Source of the DNA: Lachnospiraceae bacterium UBA6403
Lineage (GTDB): Bacteria > Bacillota > Clostridia > Lachnospirales > Lachnospiraceae
Length of the DNA stretch: 58,620 nucleotides
Direction: 5' to 3'
NCBI GenBank assembly: GCA_002437435.1
Contig: DJPV01000038.1
Span: 1-58,620, forward strand
Below are positions 35,608 to 45,146 of this stretch, one piece after another. The notes below the pieces were generated by a model. That model was given only the letters and a program-made list of their open reading frames with translations, was not told the DNA's origin and searched no databases. The position numbers and the translations under genes are program-made. Positions within the stretch are counted from its first letter, which is position 1. The number at the start of each line of letters is the position of its first letter.

Positions 35608-36933
35608 TTAAACCGTTACCTCATGTTTCTTATAAAATCCACTGTAAAACAGGAAGCCGACAAACGTTGTGATCATTTCCGTAACCGGGAAAGTCAGCCA
35701 GAAATACACGAAACCAAATCTGGAAAAAATATATCCCAGCGGCACGAATAAGAACACAGTACGCATGATGGTAAGAAACGAGCTCTTAAATGCATATCCC
35801 GTTGCCTGCAAAAAAACCGGATAGATCTGTGCACCTACCATCGGTATAAAACTGATCCCGATAAAGCGGAATCCCTGTACTCCGATACGGATAACTTCAC
35901 TGTTTTTTGTGAAAACCGATAGCATAGGTCTCGGAATAACTTCAAAACATAAGGTTCCGACAAGCATCAATGCGATTCCCCATATAAATGCAACCGTCAT
36001 TGTCCGTTTGCAACGGTCGAGCCGCTTTGACGCATAATTGTAGCTGATGATCGGAACGATACAGGTCTGTAAGGCTCCAAGCGGAATAAAGAAAAATGTC
36101 TGCCATTTGTAATATAGTCCAAGTGCGGTCACCGCTTCATCGGAAAAACCAGCAAGTATCATATTTAACCCAAATATATAAAAGGTATAGGTCGCCTGCA
36201 TGATGATATTCGGGATTCCCAACACATATATTCTGCGAATATCTTCCGGATATTTCCGAGGGGAGGGTGAACGCCGGAAGCCTTTCTTCATAACAAGAAG
36301 TGCCGCCACGATCTGCCCCGTGATCGTCGCTAACGCTGCTCCTGCGATACCAAGCTTCGGAAGTCCAAAAAATCCAAAGATCAGGATCGGATCTAACACG
36401 ATATTTGTAATTGCTCCTGCTATCTGCGCGACCATCGGTGTCTTCATATCACCATTTGCCTGAAGCACCTTTGTCCAGATACTCTCTGTAAACAGACCAA
36501 TGCTTCCGACACATACGATCCTTCCATATGTAATGACATCTGCGATAACCACCTCGGAGTTTGTCGACAGCCGTGCATATGCCGGCATCAGAAGATAACA
36601 GCTCACTGCGAACAGGATCCACATGATAATCGCCAGACTAAAACCAATGCCCGCTACTTCATCTGCTTTCTTATGTCTCTTTATTCCAAGAAAATGTGCA
36701 ATATTTGTATTAATTCCAACTCCTGTTCCAACTGCCAGCGCGATCATCAAAAGCTGAACCGGATAAACGATCGATAACGCTGTCAGCCCGCTCTCAGAAC
36801 ATTTTCCGACAAACAGACTGTCTACAATATTATAAAGTGCCTGTATCAGCTGTGCCAGCATGACCGGAGGTGCAACCTTAAAGAATATTTTATTGATCTT
36901 TTCTGTTCCGTAAAAACTACTATTTGTTTCCAT
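35608..36933 (-). CDS. MATE-family efflux transporter
   Basis: A 441-residue protein with 12 helices in two MatE domains. PPVMLAQLIQALYNIVDSLF opens the first, with YNIVDSLFVGK as a typical motif. TKVLQANGDMKTPMVAQIAG and GLPKLGIAGAALATITGQIV end the first half, and LGALQTCIVPIISYNYASKR the second. MATE proteins use Na+ or H+ gradients to expel drugs and metabolites. The downstream GT8 gene lies 16 bases upstream in the same direction, so they are probably cotranscribed. The substrate is unknown. Confidence 0.92.
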   Translation of the reverse strand: METNSSFYGTEKINKIFFKVAPPVMLAQLIQALYNIVDSLFVGKCSESGLTALSIVYPVQLLMIALAVGTGVGINTNIAHFLGIKRHKKADEVAGIGFSLAIIMWILFAVSCYLLMPAYARLSTNSEVVIADVITYGRIVCVGSIGLFTESIWTKVLQANGDMKTPMVAQIAGAITNIVLDPILIFGFFGLPKLGIAGAALATITGQIVAALLVMKKGFRRSPSPRKYPEDIRRIYVLGIPNIIMQATYTFYIFGLNMILAGFSDEAVTALGLYYKWQTFFFIPLGALQTCIVPIISYNYASKRLDRCKRTMTVAFIWGIALMLVGTLCFEVIPRPMLSVFTKNSEVIRIGVQGFRFIGISFIPMVGAQIYPVFLQATGYAFKSSFLTIMRTVFLFVPLGYIFSRFGFVYFWLTFPVTEMITTFVGFLFYSGFYKKHEVTV

Positions 36934-36949
36934 TTTGTTTTCCCTGAAT

Positions 36950-37780
36950 CTATTCCTTTATCTGTAACTTTTCTTTCTCTTTTAATTCATGATAAAAGGT
37001 ATCTAATATTCCAACATAATTCTTATTCCATGGTTTCTGTTTGCCACAGTAATGCAGAATCACTGCATTCTTGCGTACCCATGTTATATCTATCTTCTCA
37101 TGGCTTGACTCCATATTATAAAATGCTATCATTCTGTCACTTAGATTATAACGCATGGTATCGATCAAGCCGATATGTGTCCCATATAGTGCTGCAATAA
37201 TATCCTGATCTGGTAAAGTCAACGTCTTTCTGTGCTCTTCTACAAATTTCTCCACTTTGCCAAAATCCTGCTTTTTTCTCAAAACATCCAGATTCATTAA
37301 TATGACACCCGTATTGATATATGGAACTTTTTCCTCTATTCCTAGTCTTAACCGGTTCATCTTATTTAAGAACTTTCTGATATGTGTACAGGCTAAAAAA
37401 TAATTATCTCCAAACTCCATCTCATATAGTTCCTTCAATGAACGAATTACAATTATATCCGCATCAAGGTACAGGATCCGATCCAATGTTTCCGGCAATA
37501 ACGCCGATGCATATATTCTGTAATATATCTCCATCGGATAGCGGTCTGTCTCCGGAAAATTCATATCTTTACGATACTTCATATCGATGAAATGAAATGT
37601 TACGGAGTTTCCCTCAATGTCCCTGTCATAGCGTTCTAACTGCTTCTGATCATTCAGGTCAAGATCAGAATGAATTACATATATGTCATATCCACTTTCT
37701 GATGGGAAACGGATAATCGATCGTACACAGTCATCCAGATGTTCCAAAAAGCCCTTATTAATTGTAAATAACAAATTCAT
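36950..37780 (-). CDS. Glycosyltransferase family 8 protein
   Basis: A 276-residue enzyme. LDADIIVIRSLKELYEMEFG contains the DxD metal motif of GT8, preceded by YYRIYASALLPETLDRILYL. INTGVILMNLDVLRK and LPDQDIIAALYG are conserved sugar-nucleotide contacts, and ILHYCGKQKPWNKNY is the typical C-terminal HYCG..KPW. These enzymes transfer glucose or galactose to lipopolysaccharide, teichoic acid or protein acceptors. It is transcribed with the MATE gene. GATGAGG is the ribosome binding site. The acceptor is unknown. Confidence 0.9.
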   Translation of the reverse strand: MNLLFTINKGFLEHLDDCVRSIIRFPSESGYDIYVIHSDLDLNDQKQLERYDRDIEGNSVTFHFIDMKYRKDMNFPETDRYPMEIYYRIYASALLPETLDRILYLDADIIVIRSLKELYEMEFGDNYFLACTHIRKFLNKMNRLRLGIEEKVPYINTGVILMNLDVLRKKQDFGKVEKFVEEHRKTLTLPDQDIIAALYGTHIGLIDTMRYNLSDRMIAFYNMESSHEKIDITWVRKNAVILHYCGKQKPWNKNYVGILDTFYHELKEKEKLQIKE

Positions 37781-37790
37781 TTCATTTACC

Positions 37791-37901
37791 TCATCCCTTG
37801 ATATTGCTTCCAGCTTTATACAATTTACTACTCTGAACGTCTCCGGTCAATCCATATTTTTCGAGCCGCGTGTAAAATACTGCATCTTTATTTATAATCA
37901 A
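37791..37901 (-). CDS. Possible small ORF, 36 aa, upstream of GT8
   Basis: A TTG-initiated frame of 36 residues (MIINKDAVFYTRLEKYGLTG then DVQSSKLYKAGSNIKG) ends at a TGA that overlaps the ribosome binding site of the GT8 gene. Composition looks protein-like, and no good ribosome binding site precedes the TTG. It may be a leader peptide, or the C-terminal scrap of a lost gene. It lies between the terminator at 37925 and GT8. Confidence 0.3.
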   Translation of the reverse strand: MIINKDAVFYTRLEKYGLTGDVQSSKLYKAGSNIKG

Positions 37902-37924
37902 ATAACGTTACAAACAGAAAAAAA

Positions 37925-37952
37925 CTGCCGGCAGATTTTCATCTGCCGACAG
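37925..37952 (-). terminator. Terminator of the secreted Fn3 protein gene
   Basis: Stem CTG(C)CGGCAGAT / ATCTGCCG(A)CAG with loop TTTC, and seven T residues follow on the minus strand. It lies about 75 bases after the gene stop. Confidence 0.85.
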
Positions 37953-38025
37953 CTGTCTATCAATAGTCCCAAGCCTCATCTTCTTTGGAACCCATCTTGT
38001 TCCATTTATAATTCACGAATTCATT

Positions 38026-39858
38026 TTATTTTGTTTTTACTGATACAGCCTTGCTCCAGTCTGAACGAATTTTAGTCGTCTTTCCGTTCTTCTTCACATT
38101 CTTATAAGTACAGATTCGTACATAATACTTCTTCCTTGCGCTTAACTTCGTAACCTTTTTACTCTTTGCCTTGTTGGAAGATACGGTAGTCAGGATTGAG
38201 CCTTTAAATGACTTATTTGTAGAGCACTGGATGATATAGCCGCTGGTGTTCTTCGTCTGTTGCTTCCAGTTGACCGTAACCTTTGCCTTTCCTGCCTTTA
38301 CGGATTTGATCGATGTCCCGGCAGGTGCGATACGAAATGTCAATGTATTCTTGCCACTGTACTTCTTGCCTTTTAACTGAACCGTAACTTTATAGCTTCC
38401 GATCGACTTTCTGCCTTTTGCATAAGTCACTGTATAATCCGTACCCTTTTTCAACTTTTTGCCCTTGCTGTCCTTTACCGTGACAGCTGGCTTCTTCGAT
38501 TTCTTATCATAAGTATAAATGCTCTTGCTGAGCTTTACATTACTGATCTTATTGATCTTCTTTGTAGATAATGTCTCGCCACAGGATTTGCATTTTGTCA
38601 CAAGCTTACCATCTGCACTGAAGGTTGCTTTCTTCTTTACACTCTGAACCTGCTCCTTATGCTTGCAGCCTGTCGTATTCTTTGCTGTCAGACGATAGGA
38701 TGTTCCTGACACATATACATTTACATAACCTTTGAGCATTTCTCTCTCACAGGATACTGTATACCCACTTCCATTATCACCAAGTCTACGCATTTCTTCC
38801 TGTGTAAGAACAACATTGTCAGAAGATGGTCGGGCTATATACCAGTCTGCTGATTTTCCGGTTGAATCAGTGATTGAACCTATACTGATCAGATCGCATT
38901 TTACATAAGACATCACACCATTCTTAACGTTAATATTAAATATACATTTCTTACCGGTCTTATCTTCGATGTATTCCTGCTCACTTGAGGATCTACTGCT
39001 ATAAGTATATGCGGATATCTCCCCGCCAGTTCTGTAATAGCCCATATTTGATGGGTTAAATGCTGAATATCCATATTCAAGCTCATGTGCATAATAGAGA
39101 TTCAACTCCTTGCAATAAATCAGCTTGTAGATATAATAGCTGGTATCATACATTTTTATCGCATATTTAGAATCTGCATCCCCTTCCTTCATGTACACCT
39201 CAAATACGGAAGGCTCATCACTGAGAGTTACAACATGATGCATAATATACTGATCATTATATGCTGTCTCTGTCTTTAAGGCTTTATCTCCTTCTGCCTC
39301 AACACAATCCTTATATTTCTCCGATATTGAGTTTACATAGAACGGTATATTATCTGTTCCCGCATAGACATCTATAACTGCCTTTCCGCTTACCTTAAAA
39401 ACAGCTTTTGTTCCCTCTGGCTGCATGGTGATTCTACCACCGTCTTCCTTGTTCTTGTTAACAGTCAGCGTACCATCACCAAAAACTTCAACAGATCCGC
39501 CATAACCATAGCCCCATACAGTAAGACCCTTGATCTGATTGTCCCCAACCAGCTTAATCTTGAAATCATCCCCCATCTCGTTTACTTCGATCGACATGGC
39601 CGGCTGTTTGTAATTCGTAAGCGTCAGCGTATTCGTCTTCTTATCATAAGCTGCCCCTTTCACAGTGTCTGTTTTTTGTGTTCCTGTAGCATACAAGTGA
39701 TATGTACTTGTTCCGTCCCCATTATAAATAATGATATACGCTACACTATTCTCTCCTGTATTTGGTCCGCTTGCTGCCCTTACGGTCATTACACATCCAA
39801 CCCACATGCACAAAACCGCCAGCATCAGAGATACCTTTTTGAAATGTTTCATATTCAT
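38026..39858 (-). CDS. Secreted protein with beta-repeat N-terminus, Ig-like and Fn3 domains
   Basis: A 610-residue exported protein with signal peptide residues 1-29 (cleavage after VRAA). Residues 40-170 are beta-rich repeats around 'NQIKGLTVWGYGYGGSVEVF', similar to parallel beta-helix surface proteins. TTGCKHKEQVQSVKKKATFS and CKSCGETLSTK form a Cys-rich strip near 395-435. YTYDKKSKKPAVTVKDSKGK followed by LKKGTDYTVTYAKGRKSIGS is a lachnospiraceal Ig-like repeat. A C-terminal Fn3 domain (YIIQCSTNKSFKGSILTTVS) lacks a sortase motif. The very basic C-terminal half may attach to the wall by charge. No catalytic residues are recognised. Confidence 0.8.
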   Translation of the reverse strand: MNMKHFKKVSLMLAVLCMWVGCVMTVRAASGPNTGENSVAYIIIYNGDGTSTYHLYATGTQKTDTVKGAAYDKKTNTLTLTNYKQPAMSIEVNEMGDDFKIKLVGDNQIKGLTVWGYGYGGSVEVFGDGTLTVNKNKEDGGRITMQPEGTKAVFKVSGKAVIDVYAGTDNIPFYVNSISEKYKDCVEAEGDKALKTETAYNDQYIMHHVVTLSDEPSVFEVYMKEGDADSKYAIKMYDTSYYIYKLIYCKELNLYYAHELEYGYSAFNPSNMGYYRTGGEISAYTYSSRSSSEQEYIEDKTGKKCIFNINVKNGVMSYVKCDLISIGSITDSTGKSADWYIARPSSDNVVLTQEEMRRLGDNGSGYTVSCEREMLKGYVNVYVSGTSYRLTAKNTTGCKHKEQVQSVKKKATFSADGKLVTKCKSCGETLSTKKINKISNVKLSKSIYTYDKKSKKPAVTVKDSKGKKLKKGTDYTVTYAKGRKSIGSYKVTVQLKGKKYSGKNTLTFRIAPAGTSIKSVKAGKAKVTVNWKQQTKNTSGYIIQCSTNKSFKGSILTTVSSNKAKSKKVTKLSARKKYYVRICTYKNVKKNGKTTKIRSDWSKAVSVKTK

Positions 39859-39866
39859 TTCCTCCT

Positions 39867-39925
39867 TTCATGAGTTAGTACTATATACTATATCATGAAT
39901 TATATCTGATAAACTGACAGTTTAT
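39867..39925. promoter_or_regulatory. Palindromes upstream of the secreted-protein gene
   Basis: TTCATGA (39867-39873) and TCATGAA (39893-39899) flank the AT-rich TAGTACTATATACTA. A separate perfect palindrome ATAAACTGACAGTTTAT occupies 39909-39925. Both lie in the gap between the secreted-protein gene and the LuxR gene upstream and may bind the LuxR protein. No matching site was seen elsewhere. Confidence 0.4.
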
Positions 39926-40072
39926 AAGTTTACATTTGTTCTTTCTTGTATTTTTAACGCAATATCGTCACATAAATTCAATCAAGATCATTTTTGTTAA
40001 TAGTACTCATATCATCCAAAATTAGTCATCGCATATGTTGGTTTCTGATTATGTTTCAGCCGGCAGACGCAT

Positions 40073-41635
40073 TTATATATCCTTATTGGGTTTTCTCCAC
40101 GCATAATAAAACTGGATCAAGCCGATCCTTGACCTTGTATCTGTCTTTTTATTCAGGGATGAGATATGTTTATAGAGTGCGGTTCTTGAAATATAAAGTT
40201 TTTCTGCAATATCCTGCACACTTTCATCCGATTCCAGAAGCTCTCTTAATACATCCTGCTCTCTGTCCGTCAGACGATATTCTTCTGCAAACTGGGAATA
40301 ATAATCAACAGTATTCATACCGTCCGACTCTTCTTTCACATTTTTTGACCCAATATCATATTTTCCTGATGCATGATCTAATGCAGAACCCGCTATTGCA
40401 GATGCAGTTTCCTTTATGATACCCTCCATATCTCCTTCTCGTTCAAAGCACTCCTCGATAATATTCACCTGAAGCTGGCTGCTGTAAATAAACATTGCAA
40501 TATTGATCATTACAAACAAAACAAGGATCACGATACTCGCAAGCAGCATCGGAGATAATCCCCCGCTGATGCCACTTCCATCTGCATTCCCCGACATGGC
40601 ATGTGGCATCATGGTCGAGATAAATCCGACGATACCGGCTCCGATATTATTAACGGCTCTGCCAAAGCCAGCCCATAATGCAGGAACTCTCGTATAATAA
40701 GAAACTTCCATAAAACCGGTTGTGAAGAACACAACGAAAAAACCTGTTGCCAGATAGAATACAATCAGTCCTGCAAGAATCGAACCGCCCATCCCAATCA
40801 ATAAAATACCGATCACGGATAAGATTGTCACGCAGTACATGACCAGACTCATAAAGCGCCGCTTCTTCAGATCAAATAAGATACCTGCAAGGATACCGCT
40901 TAAAACCAACAGAAGTCTTGGCCATTCTCCGGCATCAATTGTACCTTTTGCATGGTAATAAGTAACAATATTATCCAGAGCCGCAAATATAAATGCCATT
41001 AAAAGAACACAGCAAACCAATGCTCCGCAGGTAATACCCGGATGAATCGAAGCATTATACTGCACCTCTGTCTCATTCTCTGCCCTGAGGTGCTCCAACA
41101 GCACTACAAAGATTACAACAAACATCAGTAACACAGATGCCTGAATCCTGCTGTCTGTGACCAGATTATTATTTATAAACTGAAGCAGCAGCCCTGCCGC
41201 ATAAGCTGTTCCAACCATCAATGCCATATGACTGCTGTTTTTTAAGATAGCCGCTGCCAGATCATGTGCCTTACTTCCAAACATCCCTGCAAACAGAAAG
41301 AACACACAACCCCAGATCATCAGGCTTTGTTCTGATCTGCTGCCTGTCATCATCCAGATGCTTAACATACAGATCACTCCTGAAACAAGCTGCATGATCA
41401 CTCCTGCCTGTCCGCTCCGGTATCGTTTCAGAACCGGATAGATCAGGAATCCTGCTGCACTGACTGTCAGAATAATACTCTGTGCCCATACAACCCGATC
41501 CACCGATACCAGTTCCGCCATCCGATTATCAAAGACATATTCAGTTCCAAGAAACAGGAAATTAAAAACTGCCAGTCCTGCTATGACCAATATATAATTT
41601 CTGCATTTTCCCTTATGATTCTCCTGCCCGGCCAT
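40073..41635 (-). CDS. LuxR-type regulator fused to a 12-helix membrane domain
   Basis: A protein of about 520 residues. The start is set at ATG 41635 (MAGQENHKGK), which has GGGGAAG eight bases before; the frame runs on to 41689 without a site. Residues 12-400 form twelve hydrophobic helices. The last 65 residues are a LuxR/GerE helix-turn-helix: YRLTDREQDVLRELLESDES then VQDIAEKLYISRTALYKHIS. A helix-turn-helix after a transporter-like domain is a design common in Eggerthella and Lachnospiraceae. The membrane part may sense an outside signal. It is upstream of the secreted-protein gene, which it may control. Confidence 0.85.
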   Translation of the reverse strand: MAGQENHKGKCRNYILVIAGLAVFNFLFLGTEYVFDNRMAELVSVDRVVWAQSIILTVSAAGFLIYPVLKRYRSGQAGVIMQLVSGVICMLSIWMMTGSRSEQSLMIWGCVFFLFAGMFGSKAHDLAAAILKNSSHMALMVGTAYAAGLLLQFINNNLVTDSRIQASVLLMFVVIFVVLLEHLRAENETEVQYNASIHPGITCGALVCCVLLMAFIFAALDNIVTYYHAKGTIDAGEWPRLLLVLSGILAGILFDLKKRRFMSLVMYCVTILSVIGILLIGMGGSILAGLIVFYLATGFFVVFFTTGFMEVSYYTRVPALWAGFGRAVNNIGAGIVGFISTMMPHAMSGNADGSGISGGLSPMLLASIVILVLFVMINIAMFIYSSQLQVNIIEECFEREGDMEGIIKETASAIAGSALDHASGKYDIGSKNVKEESDGMNTVDYYSQFAEEYRLTDREQDVLRELLESDESVQDIAEKLYISRTALYKHISSLNKKTDTRSRIGLIQFYYAWRKPNKDI

Positions 41636-41723
41636 ATTATATACTTCCCCATTATTTTCATTATTGTCATGTCTGCTCTTTGTCTGCATACGTTCATAAA
41701 ACGCAAACTACTCTGTTAATGTA

Positions 41724-42863
41724 CTACGCCCCGGCTTCAAGGTCAAATGTAATTTTCGTCAAATATGTCTCTTTGTTCTCTTTTTCCAGTTGTTCCGTCA
41801 ATTCCTGTATGATATCGTTTTCCTTTCCCTGCCATCCCGATGGGACAACCATATCAAAGACCAGTTCTTTCTTTCCCTCATGTGTATGCACACGAAAATC
41901 ATGGATTGTAATTTTGGCATCTATTTTCTGCAAGATATCCAGTACCTGATGGTGTATATGATTAAGTTCTGCATCGTCTGTAATAACCGGATCATAATGA
42001 ATAACCATATGCACACCAAATCTTTCCAGACATTCCCGTTCTATGCGGTCAATCTCGTCGTGACATACCATAGGATCGATCTTCTTGTCAATCTCAACAT
42101 GAATACTTGCATACTGTCTGCCCGGGCCATAATCATGCACCATCAGATCATGACAGCCAAGTACCAACGGGCAGCTGCTTATATATCCGGTAAGCTGTTC
42201 CCGCAGTCCGGTATTTGCGTCTTCTCCAAGAAGTGGTGATATCGTGTCTTTTGCAAGTGAAATCCCACTGATAATAATAAATACAGATACCAAACCACCC
42301 ATAAGCCCATCGATCTTCCATCCGCTGACATGTTCTACGGTCGTTGCTGCAAGAACCGCACCCGTAGTCAATACATCATTTCTACTGTCTGCTGCGGCGG
42401 CAAATAAAGTATTTGACTGGATCTTAGCCCCCATCTTACGATAAAAGAACATCATCCATAGCTTTACCAGAATTGAACCGATCAGCACCGCAGTCATCAG
42501 CATGGAGAATTCGATTGAGGCCGGATGGAACAGTTTCAATACTGATGTCTTTGCCAGTTCAAATCCGATCACAAGGATCATGGCAGCCACAACAAGACTT
42601 GCCAGATATTCAAATCTTGCATGTCCATATGGGTGTTCTTTATCCGCCGGTTTCTCTGCCAGCTTAAATCCAAATAATGTTACAATGGAGCTTGCTGCGT
42701 CTGACAGATTATTCAATCCGTCTGCAGTAATAGATGTTGATGCAGCCATCTTACCAATCACAAGCTTGCTGCCTGCCAACAGCAGGTTACACAATACACC
42801 CGTGAGCCCGGTCATCTTACCGATCGCCGCCCTTTTTTTAGAATCCTGATTTTCTTGTGCCAT
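41724..42863 (-). CDS. CDF cation exporter under NiCo riboswitch control
   Basis: A 379-residue cation diffusion facilitator. The start is ATG 42863 (MAQENQDSKK) because GGAGG lies seven bases upstream; the frame opens five codons earlier. TM2 has SITADGLNNLSDAASSIVTL, so the usual D-x3-H/D metal site reads D-x3-N-x3-D. TM5 has AAADSRNDVLTTGAV, a D-x3-D pair. KEHPYGHARFEYLASL is the conserved loop. The C-terminal domain holds H-rich cytoplasmic strands. The NiCo aptamer upstream implies regulation by Ni, Co or Fe(II). The Asn at the transport site suggests Mn/Fe/Co rather than Zn. Confidence 0.92.
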   Translation of the reverse strand: MAQENQDSKKRAAIGKMTGLTGVLCNLLLAGSKLVIGKMAASTSITADGLNNLSDAASSIVTLFGFKLAEKPADKEHPYGHARFEYLASLVVAAMILVIGFELAKTSVLKLFHPASIEFSMLMTAVLIGSILVKLWMMFFYRKMGAKIQSNTLFAAAADSRNDVLTTGAVLAATTVEHVSGWKIDGLMGGLVSVFIIISGISLAKDTISPLLGEDANTGLREQLTGYISSCPLVLGCHDLMVHDYGPGRQYASIHVEIDKKIDPMVCHDEIDRIERECLERFGVHMVIHYDPVITDDAELNHIHHQVLDILQKIDAKITIHDFRVHTHEGKKELVFDMVVPSGWQGKENDIIQELTEQLEKENKETYLTKITFDLEAGA

Positions 42864-42971
42864 AATAGTTACCTCCATATATATAAGATAACTTTATGCA
42901 ACGCAATTAATAATCTTTCCATCAGTTTTATAGAATTATCTACGACCAGTTATGGCCAAAATAATAAAAAC

Positions 42972-43003
42972 CTGCGGAACAAATAGTAACTACTGTCCCG
43001 CAG
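42972..43003 (-). terminator. Riboswitch expression-platform terminator
   Basis: CTGCGG at 43003-42998 pairs with CCGCAG at 42977-42972 on the minus strand, with GTTTTTATTAT following. The 5' half is shared with the last stem of the NiCo aptamer, so metal binding would prevent this stem and let transcription proceed. Confidence 0.8.
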
Positions 43004-43076
43004 ATCATACATTCATTCTTTATCTGCTGCCACCCTATGTGGCCCGGCCCTGTGGTCATCCCACCGCCTGCTCAGT
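42992..43076 (-). ncRNA. NiCo (czcD) riboswitch aptamer
   Basis: On the minus strand the leader reads ACTGAGCAGGC, then GGCCGGGCC, GGTGGCAGCAGAT, and ends ATCTGCGGGACAGT. These match the conserved strands of the NiCo riboswitch four-way junction (ACUGAGCAGGC, GCCGGGC, GGCAACAGAU, GGGACAGU) in the same order. The aptamer cooperatively binds Ni(II) or Co(II) and, by later work, Fe(II). It lies about 130 bases upstream of the CDF gene, the standard target. The metal-bound form should stop the overlapping terminator, so the switch turns expression on. Confidence 0.9.
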
Positions 43077-43223
43077 TTGTACTGTAGATTGATATGCAGT
43101 GCAAAAAGTATTAATATATTATAGCATACGGTTACCCGGACATCAAGTGCCGATTTCTGATATTTTGAAGAATCTACCACACCTAACCGGCGGTCAGTGG
43201 TTTATTCTTACTTGTGCTCTGTA

Positions 43224-44999
43224 TTACTTGGATGCTGCAGGATTTAACTTCTTGGTCTTGATCTCATCCTGAAGCATTGCAAGGAATTCATCCATAGGAA
43301 CAGTTGTTGTCTTCTGTTCACCATGAAGTCTGTAGCTGACAGTCTTATCATTTACCTCATTCTTACCAATGATGATCAGATATGGAACCTTCTCAACCTG
43401 AGCAGCTCTTACACGATAACCAAGTTTCTCTGCACGCTCATCGATCTCAACACGGATGTTGTTATCATCTAAGAAATCATACAGCTCATGTGCATATGCA
43501 TTTAATTCTTCATCTTCATTCTTTACAGGAAGAATTCTTGCCTGTACCGGTGCTAACCAGAGTGGCAGGTTACCCTTTGTCTCCTCCAGAATGTATGCCA
43601 TGAAACGATCCAAGGAACCAAGAATTGCTCTGTGAAGCACGACAGGAGTCTTCTTTGTTCCATCCTTATCAATGTATGTCAGGTTGAACTTTGCAGGGAG
43701 ACAGAAGTCAAGCTGACAGGTCGATAATGTGTATTCATTTCCAATCGCAGGCTTAACATTTACATCAAGCTTTGGACCATAGAATGCTGCTTCACCAATC
43801 TCTTCTGTGTATTCGATACCGATATCATCCAGCACTTTACGGAGTGCATCCTCCGCTGTATTCCACATCTCATCGTCATCATGATATTTTACCTTGTCCT
43901 CAGGATCTCTTAAGGACAGAACACAACGGTAATCTGTGATATTGAAATCCTTATAGGTATCGAAGATCAGATCAACAACCTGCTTGAATTCAGATTCGAT
44001 CTGCTCCGGTGTTACAAACAGATGGGCGTCATTCTGACAGAAATGTCTGCCTCTCTCGATTCCCTTTAAAGTACCACTGGCTTCGAAACGGAAATCATGT
44101 GCAATCTCACCGATACGGATTGGAAGATCCTTATAGGAATGCATCTTGTTTGCATAGATCATCATATGGTGCGGGCAGTTCATTGGACGAAGGACGAATG
44201 ACTCACCTTCTACTTCCATTGCAGGGAACATATTGTCCTTGTAATGATCCCAATGACCGGATGTCTTGTAAAGATTTACTGTACCAACACAAGGAGTCAT
44301 AACATGACGGTAGCCAAGCTTTCTTTCCTTGTTCTTGATATAATTTTCAAGCTCCTGCCATACGATATAACCCTTTGGAAGGAACATAGGAAGTCCACGT
44401 CCAACCAGATCATCTGACATGAACAGATTCATCTCTTTACCGATCTTTCTGTGGTCACGGTCTTTGGCTTCCTCTAATAACTTCAGATGTGCTTCCAGTT
44501 CTTCTGCTGTAGGAAAGCATACACCATAGATTCTCTGCATTATATGGTTCTTAGCATTTCCCTTCCAGTATACACCTGAATATTTTACTAATTTGAAGTT
44601 CTTGCACAATTTTGTATTATCAACGTGTGGTCCACGACAAAGATCTGTGAAATCTCCCTGATCGTAAACTGTGATATTTCCATCCTCTAAACCATTGATC
44701 AGATCAAGCTTGTAGAAATCATCCTTGAACATTTCGAGTGCTTCTGCCTTTGTAACTTCACGTCTGTAAATCTTCTTGCCTTCTTTACAGATTTTCTTCA
44801 TTTCTTTTTCAATCGCAGCGATCACATCATCATTTACAACATCATTACCAAGGTCGATATCATAATAAAAACCTTCTTTCACAACCGGTCCAACCCAGAA
44901 CTTTGCATGTGGATACAAATGCTTTACAGCCTGTGCCATAACATGAGCGCAGGAATGATTGAGGGTATTTAATCTCTCGTCTGCTTTAAAATCTACCAT
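43224..44999 (-). CDS. thrS: Threonyl-tRNA synthetase, no TGS domain
   Basis: A 591-residue class II synthetase. ATG 44999 (MVDFKADERL) has AGAAAGGA upstream; the frame opens 20 codons earlier. The N-terminus begins at the editing domain: HSCAHVMAQAV and CRGPH hold the HxxxH and Cys/His metal residues that remove mischarged serine. Catalytic motifs follow (RPMNCPHHMM, FRFEASGTLKGIERGRHFCQ, then motif 3 near HRAILGSLDRF). The anticodon-binding domain ends the protein. The usual TGS domain of about 60 residues is missing. A T-box leader upstream controls it by uncharged tRNA-Thr. Confidence 0.95.
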   Translation of the reverse strand: MVDFKADERLNTLNHSCAHVMAQAVKHLYPHAKFWVGPVVKEGFYYDIDLGNDVVNDDVIAAIEKEMKKICKEGKKIYRREVTKAEALEMFKDDFYKLDLINGLEDGNITVYDQGDFTDLCRGPHVDNTKLCKNFKLVKYSGVYWKGNAKNHIMQRIYGVCFPTAEELEAHLKLLEEAKDRDHRKIGKEMNLFMSDDLVGRGLPMFLPKGYIVWQELENYIKNKERKLGYRHVMTPCVGTVNLYKTSGHWDHYKDNMFPAMEVEGESFVLRPMNCPHHMMIYANKMHSYKDLPIRIGEIAHDFRFEASGTLKGIERGRHFCQNDAHLFVTPEQIESEFKQVVDLIFDTYKDFNITDYRCVLSLRDPEDKVKYHDDDEMWNTAEDALRKVLDDIGIEYTEEIGEAAFYGPKLDVNVKPAIGNEYTLSTCQLDFCLPAKFNLTYIDKDGTKKTPVVLHRAILGSLDRFMAYILEETKGNLPLWLAPVQARILPVKNEDEELNAYAHELYDFLDDNNIRVEIDERAEKLGYRVRAAQVEKVPYLIIIGKNEVNDKTVSYRLHGEQKTTTVPMDEFLAMLQDEIKTKKLNPAASK

Positions 45000-45107
45000 T
45001 TTCTTTTTCCTTTCTTTTACCTGAACTGACATCCCGCCTGATAGCACAATGTTCAGCAAATATTTGTACAGGTATACTTCTGTTTCTTTTTCTATTGCAT
45101 AAAAAAG

Positions 45108-45146
45108 CGCCCCTGTACAGACGTTTTTTCATCTATACAAGGGGCG
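45108..45146 (-). terminator. T-box regulated terminator of thrS
   Basis: Minus-strand stem CGCCCCTTGTATAGATG / CGTCTGTACAGGGGCG with a short T-containing loop, followed by TTTTTT. It is the terminator half of the T-box switch. Confidence 0.9.
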
